Below, piece after piece: positions 1 to 8,396 of a DNA stretch of 36,156 nt. Position 1 is the first letter of the stretch. Every line of letters begins with the position of its first letter. The position numbers were made by a program, and so were the translations under genes. The notes beneath the pieces are model-generated. The model saw nothing but the letters and a program-made list of their open reading frames with translations. It was not told the origin of the DNA and ran no database searches. Source of the DNA: Oxalobacteraceae bacterium (GTDB lineage Bacteria; Pseudomonadota; Gammaproteobacteria; Burkholderiales; Burkholderiaceae_D); assembly GCA_027485795.1 (NCBI GenBank), contig JAIXQK010000106.1:1-36156 (forward strand), written 5' to 3'.

Positions 1-17
1 TTCAATTTGCTGCCCAT
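1..17 (-). CDS. Start of a downstream gene, probably ctpA (S41 carboxy-terminal protease), 5' fragment
   Basis: An ATG at 17..15 on the minus strand opens a frame reading M-G-S-K-L before the window ends. An AGGTGA Shine-Dalgarno-like sequence overlaps the envC stop codon and sits 3 bases before this ATG, a typical coupled-operon arrangement. In many betaproteobacteria the gene after envC in this order is ctpA, an S41 periplasmic processing protease. Only five codons are visible, so the product is inferred from gene order alone. Confidence 0.4.
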
Positions 18-20
18 GTC

Positions 21-1382
21 TCACCTGTTGAGCCAGGCGAGCGGATCGATTGCCCGCCCTTGATGCCTGAGTTCGAAGTATAAACCTGAATGTTCATTGC
101 CGCCGCTGTTACCCACGGTAGCAATCACATCGCCCGCCTTCACCCGATCACCGGGGCGCTTCAGTAGCGATTGATTATTGCCATAGATGCTGAGGTATTG
201 CCCACCGTGGTCAACGATGATCAGGTTGCCGAAGCCACGCATCCAGTCGGCGAAAATCACTTCGCCGGCGCCTGCCGCATGGACATCGCTCCCCTCGCCT
301 GCTTTGATAAAAATGCCCTTCCAACTCGGGCCGTCCGGGCGTTTGGCACCGAAAGTCGCGGCCAGCTCGCCTTTGACGGGCAGTTTTCCTTTGCCTCGTA
401 GCGCGGCGAAGGCATTGCCATCGGGCGGTGGCGGCGGCTCGGGGACGGCCTGCTGCGTTCGCTCGGATGTTTTTGCGGGTTCTGGCGGCTTGGTTACGGC
501 GGTGGTGCGTCCTTTGTTTTCCGTACGCGCCTTGTCTGCCAGCGCCTTTTCGCGCGCAGCGGCTTCGGCCTTGTTACGTGCACGGCGACGTGCCTCCTCC
601 TCTTCGGCTTTGCGCTGCTGGGCAATCACCACGGCCAGCCGATCAACCAGTGCGGATAACCGCGATTCATCGCGCGCCAAGTTGCCCGCCTGTTTGCGCT
701 GCGCTGACAACTTGTCCGAGAGCTGGGTTGCCAGTACCTTGCGCTTGCCTTTCTCTTTCTCGAGCAAGGCTTTCTGCTCACGCTGCTCGGCGGCGATGTC
801 CTCCAGCACCGCTCTCGCCTCTTCTGCATCGGCTTTGTTTGCCTCCACCGTTGCGATGTCCTGCTGAAGTTTTTCGATGGCTTTCACTTGCTCGGCCGAG
901 ACATAACCTAGATAACGCATTTCGCGCGCGATTCTGTTCGGGTTGTCGCCGGACAGTAGCAAGCGAACACGGTCCTCTTGGCCGGCGCGGTACTGCTCGC
1001 GCAGCATATGCTCAAGCCGCTTGCGCTGCTGCGCTACAGCGGTTTCCAATTGCCGCAAATCTTGGGACAGTGTTTGCAGCTTTTGCTGTGTACGCTGCTG
1101 TTCCGCCGCAAGTTCACGCAGGGTGCGGTTGGCATTGGAAATCGCTTTTTCAGAGGAGGCCAGTGCATCGGCGGCATGGCCATGCGCTTTCTCGGTTTTG
1201 ACGATGTCCGCCTTCAGATCATCAAGTTTGCGCCTTAGTTCCGCCCGCTCTTGCTCAGCTTGCTGCTTTTGGCGCGTGCGCTCAGTAGATTTGGGCTCGG
1301 CGGCGACCGCAGTCCGCGCGGGAAGGTAAGCAAGCGCGAACGCAATGATGAGTAAGGCTAGCGGGTGACGAGCCGTTGGCAT
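21..1382 (-). CDS. envC: EnvC-type murein hydrolase activator (degenerate LytM/M23 domain)
   Basis: This is a periplasmic activator of the cell-division amidases (AmiA/AmiB in E. coli). The 453-residue product has an N-terminal signal peptide of about 27 residues. A long coiled coil rich in Glu, Gln, Lys and Arg follows to about residue 280, then a Pro-rich linker, then a LytM domain at about 335-453. The metal-binding HxxxD and HxH motifs of active M23 peptidases are absent: the usual HLHFE stretch reads SGLYFE. That matches EnvC, which activates rather than cuts. The C-terminus (residues PLAWLNR) resembles EnvC. It lies 5 bases after gpmA on the same strand and just before a third gene, so the three are probably co-transcribed. 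E. coli also has envC next to a phosphoglycerate mutase gene. The activating role is inferred from the family. Confidence 0.9.
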   Translation of the reverse strand: MPTARHPLALLIIAFALAYLPARTAVAAEPKSTERTRQKQQAEQERAELRRKLDDLKADIVKTEKAHGHAADALASSEKAISNANRTLRELAAEQQRTQQKLQTLSQDLRQLETAVAQQRKRLEHMLREQYRAGQEDRVRLLLSGDNPNRIAREMRYLGYVSAEQVKAIEKLQQDIATVEANKADAEEARAVLEDIAAEQREQKALLEKEKGKRKVLATQLSDKLSAQRKQAGNLARDESRLSALVDRLAVVIAQQRKAEEEEARRRARNKAEAAAREKALADKARTENKGRTTAVTKPPEPAKTSERTQQAVPEPPPPPDGNAFAALRGKGKLPVKGELAATFGAKRPDGPSWKGIFIKAGEGSDVHAAGAGEVIFADWMRGFGNLIIVDHGGQYLSIYGNNQSLLKRPGDRVKAGDVIATVGNSGGNEHSGLYFELRHQGRAIDPLAWLNR

Positions 1383-1387
1383 TGGTC

Positions 1388-2134
1388 CTAGCTGGCCTTG
1401 CCTTGGTGAGCGATGTTCTTGATGGCCGTTTCTATCGCAGCAGCATCGCCGAGGTAGTAGCTGCGAATGGGCTTCAACGCCGCATCCAGCTCGTAGACCA
1501 AGGGCTGCGCGTTCGGGATATTCACTTTCACGATATCGGCATTGCTGATGTCGTCGAGATGCTTGATCAGACCGCGCAGGCTATTGCCATGAGCACAAAT
1601 CAAGATTTGACGACCTTCGCGCACCGCCGGCACGATCACATCATTCCAGTAGGGAAGCACCCGCTCAACGGTATCTTTCAGGCACTCGGTGAGCGGTATT
1701 TCCTCGCGCCGCAACTCGGCGTAGCGCGGATTGTCGAATGAGACTCGCGGGTCGTTCGGGTCGAGTGCCAAGGGCGGAATATCGTAGCTACGGCGCCAGA
1801 TCATGACTTGCTCCTCACCGTATTCCGCTGCCATATCTGCCTTGTTCAGGCCTTGCAATGCGCCGTAGTGCCGTTCATTCAGCCGCCAGTTATGCACGAC
1901 CGGCAGCCACATCAGATCCATTTCTTCGAGTGACAACCAGAGGGTGTGGATGGCGCGCCTTAGCACGGAAGTGTAGGTGATATCGAACTGGAATCCGGCT
2001 TCTTTCATGAGCCGACCAGCCTCGCGGGCTTGCGCCTCGCCTTTTTCGGTCAGGTCGATGTCAGCCCAGCCGGTGAAACGGTTTTCGCGGTTCCAGATGG
2101 ACTCGCCGTGGCGCATTAAGACAATTTTGTACAT
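1388..2134 (-). CDS. gpmA: 2,3-bisphosphoglycerate-dependent phosphoglycerate mutase
   Basis: This cytosolic glycolytic/gluconeogenic enzyme interconverts 3-phosphoglycerate and 2-phosphoglycerate. The product has 248 residues, the usual length for the cofactor-dependent family. The phosphohistidine motif RHGES is at residues 8-12 (His9). The LNERHYG segment near residue 88 carries the catalytic Glu, and the second active-site His lies in AHGNSLRG near residue 182. The ATG at 2134 gives the standard [10 protein letters not shown] start; no strong Shine-Dalgarno is visible. It is the first gene of a minus-strand operon with envC and is divergent from the rhodanese gene across a 124-bp gap. The equivalent E. 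coli locus carries the unrelated cofactor-independent enzyme gpmM, so this site seems to accept either enzyme type. Confidence 0.96.
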   Translation of the reverse strand: MYKIVLMRHGESIWNRENRFTGWADIDLTEKGEAQAREAGRLMKEAGFQFDITYTSVLRRAIHTLWLSLEEMDLMWLPVVHNWRLNERHYGALQGLNKADMAAEYGEEQVMIWRRSYDIPPLALDPNDPRVSFDNPRYAELRREEIPLTECLKDTVERVLPYWNDVIVPAVREGRQILICAHGNSLRGLIKHLDDISNADIVKVNIPNAQPLVYELDAALKPIRSYYLGDAAAIETAIKNIAHQGKAS

Positions 2135-2221
2135 GGAGCGGGTGCAGCAGGGATGCGGTTGAGGGAATTGGTCGGCTTGAAGGTTTACAAGTAGCGGACA
2201 ACTTTGTGAAGCGCGTTATTT

Positions 2222-2227
2222 TATAAT
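2222..2227 (+). promoter_or_regulatory. Candidate sigma-70 -10 box for the rhodanese-grxC-secB group
   Basis: A perfect TATAAT lies 31 bases before the GTG start of the rhodanese gene, inside the divergent gap with gpmA. The -35 is poor: CGGACA at 2195-2200 would leave a 21-bp spacer, and ACAACT at 2198-2203 an 18-bp spacer. The assignment rests mainly on the -10 match and its position. Confidence 0.35.
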
Positions 2228-2258
2228 GCGCGGCTGAGCCCTAACGGATTTCCACGCT

Positions 2259-2654
2259 GTGACATTCTTGATCGACAACATCGCACTCATCCTGATCGCA
2301 CTTATCTCGGGTGGTGCGCTCCTCTGGCCGCTGCTGTTTCGAGCCAAGAACACGCTTTCGACACTGGAAGCGACCCAGCTCTTGAATCAGGGCAAGGTCA
2401 CGATTCTGGATGTGCGCTCGAACGACGAGTTCGGTGGCGGACATCTGCAGCAATCGAAAAACATCCCGCTCGACCAACTTGGCACCCGTGCCAGCGAAAT
2501 CGACAAGCAGCATCCGGTGCTTCTAGTATGCGGCGTTGGCACCCGTGCAGCGCGTGGTGCCTCGGTACTGCAGCGCGCCGGCTTCGACAAAGTCTATGTG
2601 CTCGGCGGCGGTTTCAATGAGTGGCGGTCGCAGGGATTGCCGACCGCAAAGTGA
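2259..2654 (+). CDS. Membrane-anchored rhodanese-like sulfurtransferase (YibN type)
   Basis: The 131-residue product has one N-terminal membrane segment (about residues 5-27) followed by a single rhodanese domain. The active-site loop is CGVGTRA with Cys91 as the presumed persulfide cysteine. LDVRSNDEF near residue 50 and GGFNEW near the C-terminus are standard rhodanese landmarks. The start is a GTG at 2259, chosen because it gives the complete membrane segment. It is the first gene of a plus-strand group with grxC, secB, an SH3 protein and gpsA. E. coli has the same order (yibN-grxC-secB-gpsA), so this is a YibN-like protein. Its physiological sulfur acceptor is unknown; the conserved neighbourhood suggests a link to redox or protein export. 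Confidence 0.88.
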   Translation: MTFLIDNIALILIALISGGALLWPLLFRAKNTLSTLEATQLLNQGKVTILDVRSNDEFGGGHLQQSKNIPLDQLGTRASEIDKQHPVLLVCGVGTRAARGASVLQRAGFDKVYVLGGGFNEWRSQGLPTAK

Positions 2655-2680
2655 GTTTCAACGAAGGGAGCAGCAGCGAG

Positions 2681-2941
2681 ATGGGCGCGAAGGTCACGAT
2701 GTACACGACAGGAGTATGTCCCTACTGCAACATGGCAGAACGTCTCTTGCAGTCCAAAGGCGTCGCCGAGATCGAAAAAATCCGGGTGGACCTCGAACCC
2801 GAGCAGCGCGCCGAGATGATGGAGAAGACAGGTCGTCGCACCGTTCCACAGATTTATATCGGCGAAACCCATGTCGGTGGCTTTGATGACTTGTCCGCGC
2901 TGGATCGCGCGGGTGAGCTCGAGCCCTTACTGCGCGGTTGA
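2681..2941 (+). CDS. grxC: Glutaredoxin 3
   Basis: This small cytosolic thiol-disulfide oxidoreductase reduces disulfides with glutathione. I use the ATG at 2681, giving 86 residues that begin MGAKVTMYTTG. An upstream in-frame start at 2621 would add a non-homologous tail overlapping the rhodanese gene. The dithiol active site CPYC is at residues 13-16, the cis-proline motif TVPQIYIG is in the middle, and GGFDDL follows. GGGAG-like purines lie upstream of the chosen ATG. It is 26 bases after the rhodanese gene and is followed by secB, as in E. coli. Confidence 0.95.
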   Translation: MGAKVTMYTTGVCPYCNMAERLLQSKGVAEIEKIRVDLEPEQRAEMMEKTGRRTVPQIYIGETHVGGFDDLSALDRAGELEPLLRG

Positions 2942-3050
2942 TCTCAGCCGTCATTGCCGAATCAACCCACTACCCGAACATTTATTCACCCAGCCGCTTA
3001 GAACGCCGTGCACCTAGCGCGGTACCCAACCCTCCTAAAGAAAGCAAGTC

Positions 3051-3518
3051 ATGTCTGATCAAGATTCTCAAGAGCTGCAAGCCAGTTTCAACATCCAGCG
3101 CATTTACCTGAAGGATATGTCGCTAGAGCAGCCGAATTCGCCAGCGATTTTTCTGGAGCAGGAAGGTCCGGGCATCGAAATTCAGATTGATGTTGGCAAT
3201 CAGAAGCTGGCCGATGATATTTACGAGGCCACCGTCACCGTGACTATTACCGCCAAAATCCGCGACAAGATCGCTTTTTTGGTCGAAGGTAAGCAAGGCG
3301 GTATTTTCGAATTACGCAATATTCCCGAAGATCAGCTCGAGCCCCTGCTCGGCATTGCGTGCCCCAACATCATTTACCCCTACTTGCGCGCCAATATCGC
3401 CGACATGGTGACGCGCGGCGGCTTCCCCCCGATTCATTTGACGGAGATCAACTTCGAAGTGTTCTACCAGCAGCGCAAGCAAGCGCTGGCGCAAGCGCCC
3501 AACACGCCAGTGCAGTAA
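3051..3518 (+). CDS. secB: Protein-export chaperone SecB
   Basis: SecB is a cytosolic homotetrameric chaperone that keeps precursor proteins unfolded and delivers them to SecA. The 155-residue product has the expected length. Typical segments include [12 protein letters not shown] near the N-terminus, the IEIQIDVGN beta strand, the [18 protein letters not shown] stretch and the [14 protein letters not shown] segment. It follows grxC by 109 bases, and an AAAGAAAG purine run stands before the ATG. The immediately following gene encodes an exported protein, and gpsA follows, as in many proteobacteria. Confidence 0.97.
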   Translation: MSDQDSQELQASFNIQRIYLKDMSLEQPNSPAIFLEQEGPGIEIQIDVGNQKLADDIYEATVTVTITAKIRDKIAFLVEGKQGGIFELRNIPEDQLEPLLGIACPNIIYPYLRANIADMVTRGGFPPIHLTEINFEVFYQQRKQALAQAPNTPVQ

Positions 3519-3522
3519 TTCC

Positions 3523-3978
3523 ATGCGGGCCCGGCGTCTCTCCTTGCTGTTACTGATCGCCGCGATCACGGCGCAAGTGGGTGTCGCACGGGCTGCCAGC
3601 GAGTTCAAGGCGATTGGACCGGGCCCGGCGATCATGTTCGATGCGCCCAGCATCAAAGGTCGTAAACTTTTCGCGGCGCCAGCGGGGATGCCAGTCGAGG
3701 TGGTGATCACCAGCGGCGACTGGAGTCGGGTGCGTGATGCAGCGGGCGAACTGGCGTGGGTTGAAAATAAATCACTCACCAACAAGCGGATGCTAGTGGT
3801 GGAAGCCGCGCAAGCCGTAGTCCGCAGCACTGCCGACGATACAGCACCCATTGTGTTCACCGCTGGCAAGGGCGTGCTGCTCGAGCTGGCCGAGCCGGTG
3901 GCATCCAGCTGGGTCAAAGTGCGGCACCGCGACGGTGACATCGGTTACGCCAAAGCGAGCGACGTCTGGGGCGAATGA
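3523..3978 (+). CDS. Exported protein with two bacterial SH3-like domains
   Basis: The 151-residue product begins with a signal peptide of about 25 residues (two Arg, a Leu/Ile-rich core, then VARAAS). The mature part appears to contain two SH3-like repeats, about residues 30-88 and 92-148. Each has the pattern of a short strand, a small hydrophobic turn and a W-x-x-V or W-V-K-V element (GDWSRVRD and [11 protein letters not shown]). Such domains usually bind peptidoglycan or peptides in the periplasm; the ligand here is unknown. The gene starts 4 bases after secB and its stop overlaps the gpsA start (ATGA), so translation with both neighbours is probably coupled. Confidence 0.8.
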   Translation: MRARRLSLLLLIAAITAQVGVARAASEFKAIGPGPAIMFDAPSIKGRKLFAAPAGMPVEVVITSGDWSRVRDAAGELAWVENKSLTNKRMLVVEAAQAVVRSTADDTAPIVFTAGKGVLLELAEPVASSWVKVRHRDGDIGYAKASDVWGE

Positions 3979-4967
3979 ATATCGCAATCCTTGGTGCAGG
4001 TGCTTGGGGAACAGCGCTTGCAACGACGCTGGCATCGCGCCAATCCGTTGTACTCTGGGCCCGCAACCAGGCGCAGACCGACGCACTGACTTCCACCCAT
4101 CAAAATCAGCGCTATCTGTCGGGCATCACGCTTCATCCCGCGCTGACATTCACCACCCAGCTGGCAGATGCCGTTGCTCACGCACGCGCAGGTTTGTTGA
4201 TCATTGCGACACCGATCGCAGGCTTGCGCCCACTGCTGCGTGAGTTGCAGCCGCTAGCGCCGACCAATCTGGTGTGGCTGTGCAAAGGCTTCGAACAAGA
4301 GTCAGCCTTGCTGCCGCATCAGGTGGTGCAGCAAGCATTAGGTGAAGGCTTACCTATGGGTGCGCTGTCAGGGCCCTCATTTGCGCTTGAGGTGGCGCGT
4401 GGGTTGCCGTGCGCGCTCACCATCGGCTCGCCGAATGCAGAATTGCGCAACACGGTAGTGGTCGCCGTACATGGTGCACATATTCGTGTCTACGCGACCG
4501 ATGACCTGATCGGTGTTGAGGTCGGTGGTGCAGTCAAAAACGTGCTCGCGATCGCCACCGGCATCGCCGATGGTTTGGGTCTGGGCCTGAACGCACGCGC
4601 CGCTTTGATCACGCGTGGCTTGGCTGAGATTACTCGGCTTGGTACCGCACTCGGTGGTCATAGCGAAACCTTCATGGGGCTGACCGGTCTCGGTGATCTG
4701 ATACTCACCTGCACTGGGGATTTATCGCGTAATCGGCAAGTGGGATTAGGACTGGCAGCGGGCAAATCGCTGGATGACATTACTGCTGAATTGGGTCATG
4801 TCGCTGAGGGTGTGCGCTGTGTGCAGGCAGTGCGACAACTAGCAGTGGCGAACAGCATTGAGATGCCGATTGTGGATGCAGTCGCGCGCGTGCTGTTCGA
4901 GCATGCAACCCCTCAGCAGGCTATACACGCCTTGTTGGCGCGCGATGCGCGTGATGAAATCGACTAA
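3975..4967 (+). CDS. gpsA: Glycerol-3-phosphate dehydrogenase [NAD(P)+]
   Basis: GpsA reduces dihydroxyacetone phosphate to sn-glycerol-3-phosphate, the backbone for phospholipid synthesis. The 330-residue product has the Rossmann motif [10 protein letters not shown] at residues 7-16. LSGPSFA is at 131-137, the catalytic lysine is Lys188 in GGAVKN, and [17 protein letters not shown] lies in the C-terminal half. The start codon overlaps the stop of the SH3 gene by four bases. It is the last gene of the plus-strand group; a 6-bp hairpin follows 11 bases after its stop. Confidence 0.97.
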   Translation: MNIAILGAGAWGTALATTLASRQSVVLWARNQAQTDALTSTHQNQRYLSGITLHPALTFTTQLADAVAHARAGLLIIATPIAGLRPLLRELQPLAPTNLVWLCKGFEQESALLPHQVVQQALGEGLPMGALSGPSFALEVARGLPCALTIGSPNAELRNTVVVAVHGAHIRVYATDDLIGVEVGGAVKNVLAIATGIADGLGLGLNARAALITRGLAEITRLGTALGGHSETFMGLTGLGDLILTCTGDLSRNRQVGLGLAAGKSLDDITAELGHVAEGVRCVQAVRQLAVANSIEMPIVDAVARVLFEHATPQQAIHALLARDARDEID

Positions 4968-4977
4968 GCGCATTACC

Positions 4978-4994
4978 CGGCAGCAGGCCTGCCG
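4978..4994. terminator. Hairpin between convergent genes, possible bidirectional terminator
   Basis: CGGCAG (4978-4983) pairs with CTGCCG (4989-4994) around a 5-base loop. It lies exactly between the stop of gpsA (4967, plus) and the stop of the small basic protein gene (4996, minus). There is no T-run on either side, so it is not a classical intrinsic terminator. Confidence 0.35.
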
Positions 4995-4995
4995 A

Positions 4996-5199
4996 TTACT
5001 CGCCTTTACCGTTCAGTCGCAGCAGACGAATCAGATCACGCTTTTTTGCCTGCCGATTGGCGGCGTTGGTCTTGCGGTGGGGTCCGGCAGCGCGCTGCTT
5101 GGCGGCGACAGCAACTGGATTACGCGGCTTTAATGCGCGCTGTGATGACTCGATACGAAACGATAGCTTCTGGCGATTGCTGACCGATTTGCGTGCCAT
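4996..5199 (-). CDS. Small basic protein of unknown function downstream of hslU
   Basis: The 67-residue product is strongly basic, rich in Arg, Lys, Ala and Asn, and has no membrane segment or Cys. It contains a central stretch RNPVAVAAKQRAAGPHRKTN followed by a charged helix ending in RLLRLNGKGE. The R-N-P, A-G-x-H-x-K arrangement looks like a class of short basic proteins in proteobacteria and phages, which supports a real gene. I do not recognise a function; nucleic-acid or ribosome binding would fit the charge but is only inference. It starts 31 bases after the hslU stop on the same strand and has only a weak ribosome binding site. A chance frame is possible. Confidence 0.5.
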   Translation of the reverse strand: MARKSVSNRQKLSFRIESSQRALKPRNPVAVAAKQRAAGPHRKTNAANRQAKKRDLIRLLRLNGKGE

Positions 5200-5230
5200 C
5201 TTGTGCGGTTGCGCTATTCAGTCGCTCGCT

Positions 5231-6559
5231 TCAGAGCACATAACGCGACAGATCTTCATTGGTGGCTAGCTCACCAAGCTTGGCGTCGACGTAAGCGGCG
5301 TCGATGGCGATTTCATCGGTGGGCTGAGTACCTGCAGCGAACGAAATCTCTTCCAGCAGTTTTTCCATCACGGTGTAGAGTCGGCGTGCCCCAATATTTT
5401 CGGTTTTTTCGTTCACTGAATACGCAATTTCTGCCAGCCTACGGATGCCATCCGGCTTGAACTGGATATTCAGATTTTCGGTCGCGAGTAGCGCCTGGTA
5501 TTGGCGCGTCAGGCAAGCATCAGTGGCGGTCAGAATGCGCTCAAAGTCTGCGATCGACAGCGACTCCAACTCGACCCGAATCGGGAAGCGCCCTTGCAGC
5601 TCGGGGATCAGATCCGAGGGTTTGGCCAAATGGAAAGCGCCCGAGGCAATAAACAGAATGTGATCGGTTTTCACCATGCCGTATTTGGTGTTGACGGTAG
5701 TGCCTTCGACTAGCGGCAGCAGGTCGCGCTGAACACCGGCACGCGAGACATCGGCGCCTTGAGCATTGGAGCGCGATGCGATCTTATCGATCTCATCCAA
5801 AAATACGATACCGTTTTGCTCGACATTGCTGATGGCGCGCTGCTTAAGCTCATCTTCATTGACCATGCGTGCCGCTTCTTCTTCCAGCAGCAGTCGCATG
5901 GCTTCCGCGATTTTCAGTTTGCGGGATTTAGTACGGCCAGCGCCCAAGCCGGAAAACATCGACTTGATTTGCTCGGTCATTTCTTCCATGCCAGGCGGCG
6001 CCATGATCTCCATGGTAGCGCGTGGCTCAGCGACCTCAATCTCGATCTCTTTGTCGTCCAGTGCGCCTTCACGCAGACGTTTACGAAAGGTTTGCCGCGT
6101 ACTGCTGGCATTTTTGTCTTCTGTCTGACCAAACCCAAAATCACGCGCGGGTGGCAGCAGCGCGTCGAGGATGCGTTCTTCAGCAGCATCCTGCGCATTT
6201 TGGCGAACACCACGCATCGCCTGCTCACGGCTTTGCTTGATACCGATCTCAACCAAGTCGCGAATGATGCTGTCGACATCACGGCCGACATAACCCACTT
6301 CGGTGAATTTGGTGGCTTCGATTTTGATGAAAGGCGCATCCGCGAGTCGGGCGAGTCGTCGTGCGATCTCGGTTTTGCCGACACCGGTCGGCCCGATCAT
6401 CAGGATATTTTTTGGTGTGATCTCATGCCTTAGCGGGTCGGGTACTTGCTGCCGACGCCAGCGATTACGTAGTGCGATAGCGACCGCGCGCTTGGCCTTG
6501 GCTTGACCGACGACATGTTTGTCGAGCTCGGTGACGATTTCTTGTGGGGTCAGGTTCAT
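5231..6559 (-). CDS. hslU: ATP-dependent protease ATPase subunit HslU (ClpY)
   Basis: HslU is the AAA+ unfoldase that feeds substrates to the HslV peptidase. I use the ATG at 6559 ([19 protein letters not shown]), giving 442 residues. A longer reading from 6610 would overlap hslV and add 17 unrelated residues. Walker A GPTGVGKT is at 56-63 and the pore loop GYVG at 89-92. Walker B is in [10 protein letters not shown], preceded by the family-specific I domain. The C-terminal residues DLSRYVL are the tail that docks into HslV. It starts 5 bases after the hslV stop, the usual hslVU arrangement. Heat-shock control is usual in the family, but I did not identify a sigma-32 promoter. Confidence 0.98.
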   Translation of the reverse strand: MNLTPQEIVTELDKHVVGQAKAKRAVAIALRNRWRRQQVPDPLRHEITPKNILMIGPTGVGKTEIARRLARLADAPFIKIEATKFTEVGYVGRDVDSIIRDLVEIGIKQSREQAMRGVRQNAQDAAEERILDALLPPARDFGFGQTEDKNASSTRQTFRKRLREGALDDKEIEIEVAEPRATMEIMAPPGMEEMTEQIKSMFSGLGAGRTKSRKLKIAEAMRLLLEEEAARMVNEDELKQRAISNVEQNGIVFLDEIDKIASRSNAQGADVSRAGVQRDLLPLVEGTTVNTKYGMVKTDHILFIASGAFHLAKPSDLIPELQGRFPIRVELESLSIADFERILTATDACLTRQYQALLATENLNIQFKPDGIRRLAEIAYSVNEKTENIGARRLYTVMEKLLEEISFAAGTQPTDEIAIDAAYVDAKLGELATNEDLSRYVL

Positions 6560-6564
6560 CGGTA

Positions 6565-7101
6565 TCAGTCCAGCGTCTCGATGGTCAGCGACAGGTTGGT
6601 GTAGATGCAAAGCTCGCCTGCGATGCCGAGTGATTTTTTCACCACCTCCGCTGGGGCAAGATCGGTATTTTCGAACAGCGCCAGCGCTGCGGCCTGGGCG
6701 TAGCTGCCACCCGACCCAATCGCACCGACCCCTTTTTCCGGCTCCAGCACATCACCATTGCCGGTAATGATCAGTGTGGCTTCTCGGTCCGCTACGAGCA
6801 GCATCGCTTCGAGCCGGCGCAGCATGCGGTCGGTGCGCCAGTCTTTGGCCAGTTCGACCGAGGCGCGCAGCAAATTGCCTTGGTGAGCCTCGAGTTTGGA
6901 TTCGAAGCGCTCCAGTAGCGTGAATGCATCGGCGGTACCGCCAGCGAAACCAGCCAGTACTTTGCCGTGAAATAGCTTGCGCACCTTACGTGCCGAACCC
7001 TTCATCACCACATTACCCAGGGTGACTTGACCATCACCGCCGAGCGCGACTTGCGCACCGCGACGAACCGAAAGGATAGTGGTGCCGTGAAATTGTTCCA
7101 T
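6565..7101 (-). CDS. hslV: ATP-dependent protease peptidase subunit HslV (ClpQ)
   Basis: HslV is the proteasome-like threonine peptidase of the HslUV complex. The 178-residue product begins [14 protein letters not shown], so a six-residue propeptide precedes the catalytic N-terminal Thr7. The GGDGQVTLG and [10 protein letters not shown] motifs and the [14 protein letters not shown] helix are typical. It lies directly upstream of hslU in the same operon and 31 bases downstream of the STAS-domain gene. Confidence 0.98.
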   Translation of the reverse strand: MEQFHGTTILSVRRGAQVALGGDGQVTLGNVVMKGSARKVRKLFHGKVLAGFAGGTADAFTLLERFESKLEAHQGNLLRASVELAKDWRTDRMLRRLEAMLLVADREATLIITGNGDVLEPEKGVGAIGSGGSYAQAAALALFENTDLAPAEVVKKSLGIAGELCIYTNLSLTIETLD

Positions 7102-7132
7102 GTGTTTCTTTGAGGTAGAACCGCTAGCGCGG

Positions 7133-8287
7133 TCAGGGCAGACGATGACTTATGTTCAGCTTGCCTTCGCCACTGATCAGTTGCAGCAGTGTCGATGCCA
7201 GACGAGGCATATCACGCCATTCTACCGTTTTGCCCCGCGCCAGATCTGTGACGCCCGCCAGTAGCGGCGCAGCGGCGTTGAACTCGATCAGACGCAACTG
7301 CCGACAGTCGAGCACGATATGGTCAAGTTGTTTGGCGCCTGCGCGTAGTGATTCCAGTAACTCATCCACTGGGTAGCAGATTTGCTCCGGCAGCATCAGA
7401 TCGGAGACCGTCGCAACGTGATGCATCGCCAAGCCCATCGGTGCGGGGGGCGATAACTCGTAGGTCAGGCAGTAGGCCACGCAGGCATCTTCGTAGCTGA
7501 CCTCGTCGCCACTTACTCGCAGTAGCTCGATCAATAGTCGCCATGCGGCGTCATGCGCATCGCGTCGGCCTTGCTGGATTTCTGCGCGTAATAAGTCAAT
7601 CAAAGTCGCCGAGTACGCGATACGGATACCCTTTCCCTCCTGCTGCCAGCGCGAAAGCAGCGCTAGCATTTCGCTACAACCGGCGATATCAAGCTCGGTG
7701 ATGCTGCATAGATCAAGCGTTAGTTGCGAATGCGATGTTGCAGCCTGCGCAAGCTGTGCTAGGGCAGGTGTCGAGCTTCCTAGTAGCTTGCCGCGGAAAG
7801 CCAACAGCGGGGTCGACGAATTTGGAGCAGAGTGAGCTTGATGGTGGGTGCGCCATTGCGGCGGCGAAGTTTCGAAGCGTTCAGCGAAGCGCAGGGCCAG
7901 CGCATCGAAGTGGGCTTTGTCCTGATCGAAACCGGCAAGCTCAAGGAGCAGTTGCCATGCGATAGGCTCAGCGGGATCATCACTCACTTCGGCGACCGCT
8001 TCCAGCAAGATCGATGCAGCTGCGTGGGGCTGTCGATTCGCATACAGAATGCTGGCTTCATGAATGCGTTGCTCGACACTATTGCCGATCATGAGGCCGC
8101 TCTCGCCGCCGCTCTCACCGCTATGAACGCTATCGAAAAAGGGACCGATCTCTGCCGTGATCTCGGATTCGATTGCATCAATCTTGCGCGTGGTCGCTTC
8201 ACGTTCAGCCAGGGTGGCCTGACGGATTGAGCGCACATTTTTGATGGAGCCGGGAGCCTGCTTACTGAACAAATCGCGGAATTTCAC
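7133..8287 (-). CDS. Tandem STAS-like domain protein upstream of hslV
   Basis: The 384-residue product has no signal peptide or membrane segment. After a charged N-terminus ([13 protein letters not shown]) and a helical region of about 100 residues, two STAS-like modules can be seen. The first is at about 160-245, with a [23 protein letters not shown] strand-helix pattern broken here into its landmark pieces LDLCSI and DIAGCSEML. The second is at about 285-384, with [21 protein letters not shown] domains bind nucleotides or partner proteins in anti-sigma-antagonist and transport systems. No partner switch (kinase or phosphatase) is nearby. It lies in the hslVU operon region, so a link to protein quality control is possible but unproven. 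Confidence 0.7.
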   Translation of the reverse strand: MKFRDLFSKQAPGSIKNVRSIRQATLAEREATTRKIDAIESEITAEIGPFFDSVHSGESGGESGLMIGNSVEQRIHEASILYANRQPHAAASILLEAVAEVSDDPAEPIAWQLLLELAGFDQDKAHFDALALRFAERFETSPPQWRTHHQAHSAPNSSTPLLAFRGKLLGSSTPALAQLAQAATSHSQLTLDLCSITELDIAGCSEMLALLSRWQQEGKGIRIAYSATLIDLLRAEIQQGRRDAHDAAWRLLIELLRVSGDEVSYEDACVAYCLTYELSPPAPMGLAMHHVATVSDLMLPEQICYPVDELLESLRAGAKQLDHIVLDCRQLRLIEFNAAAPLLAGVTDLARGKTVEWRDMPRLASTLLQLISGEGKLNISHRLP

Positions 8288-8325
8288 GAGCGCATTGTCA
8301 TTGGTTCGGATGCGCTAGAGAGTAA

Positions 8326-8384
8326 TGCGATGGGCCGGATTACCCAAACACCAGTGGCATCCCACCAACAATCCGGCCATCGCA
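8326..8384. repeat. Long imperfect inverted repeat between znuD-like and STAS genes
   Basis: TGCGATGGGCCGGATT (8326-8341) pairs with AATCCGGCCATCGCA (8370-8384), giving 15 base pairs with one bulged G. The 28-base loop contains a smaller hairpin, GTGG (8354-8357) with CCAC (8362-8365). It begins 12 bases after the stop of the TonB receptor gene on the minus strand. It could be a strong terminator stem lacking a U-run, an RNA stabiliser, or a short interspersed palindromic element. Confidence 0.6.
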
Positions 8385-8396
8385 TACTTGCGCGTG

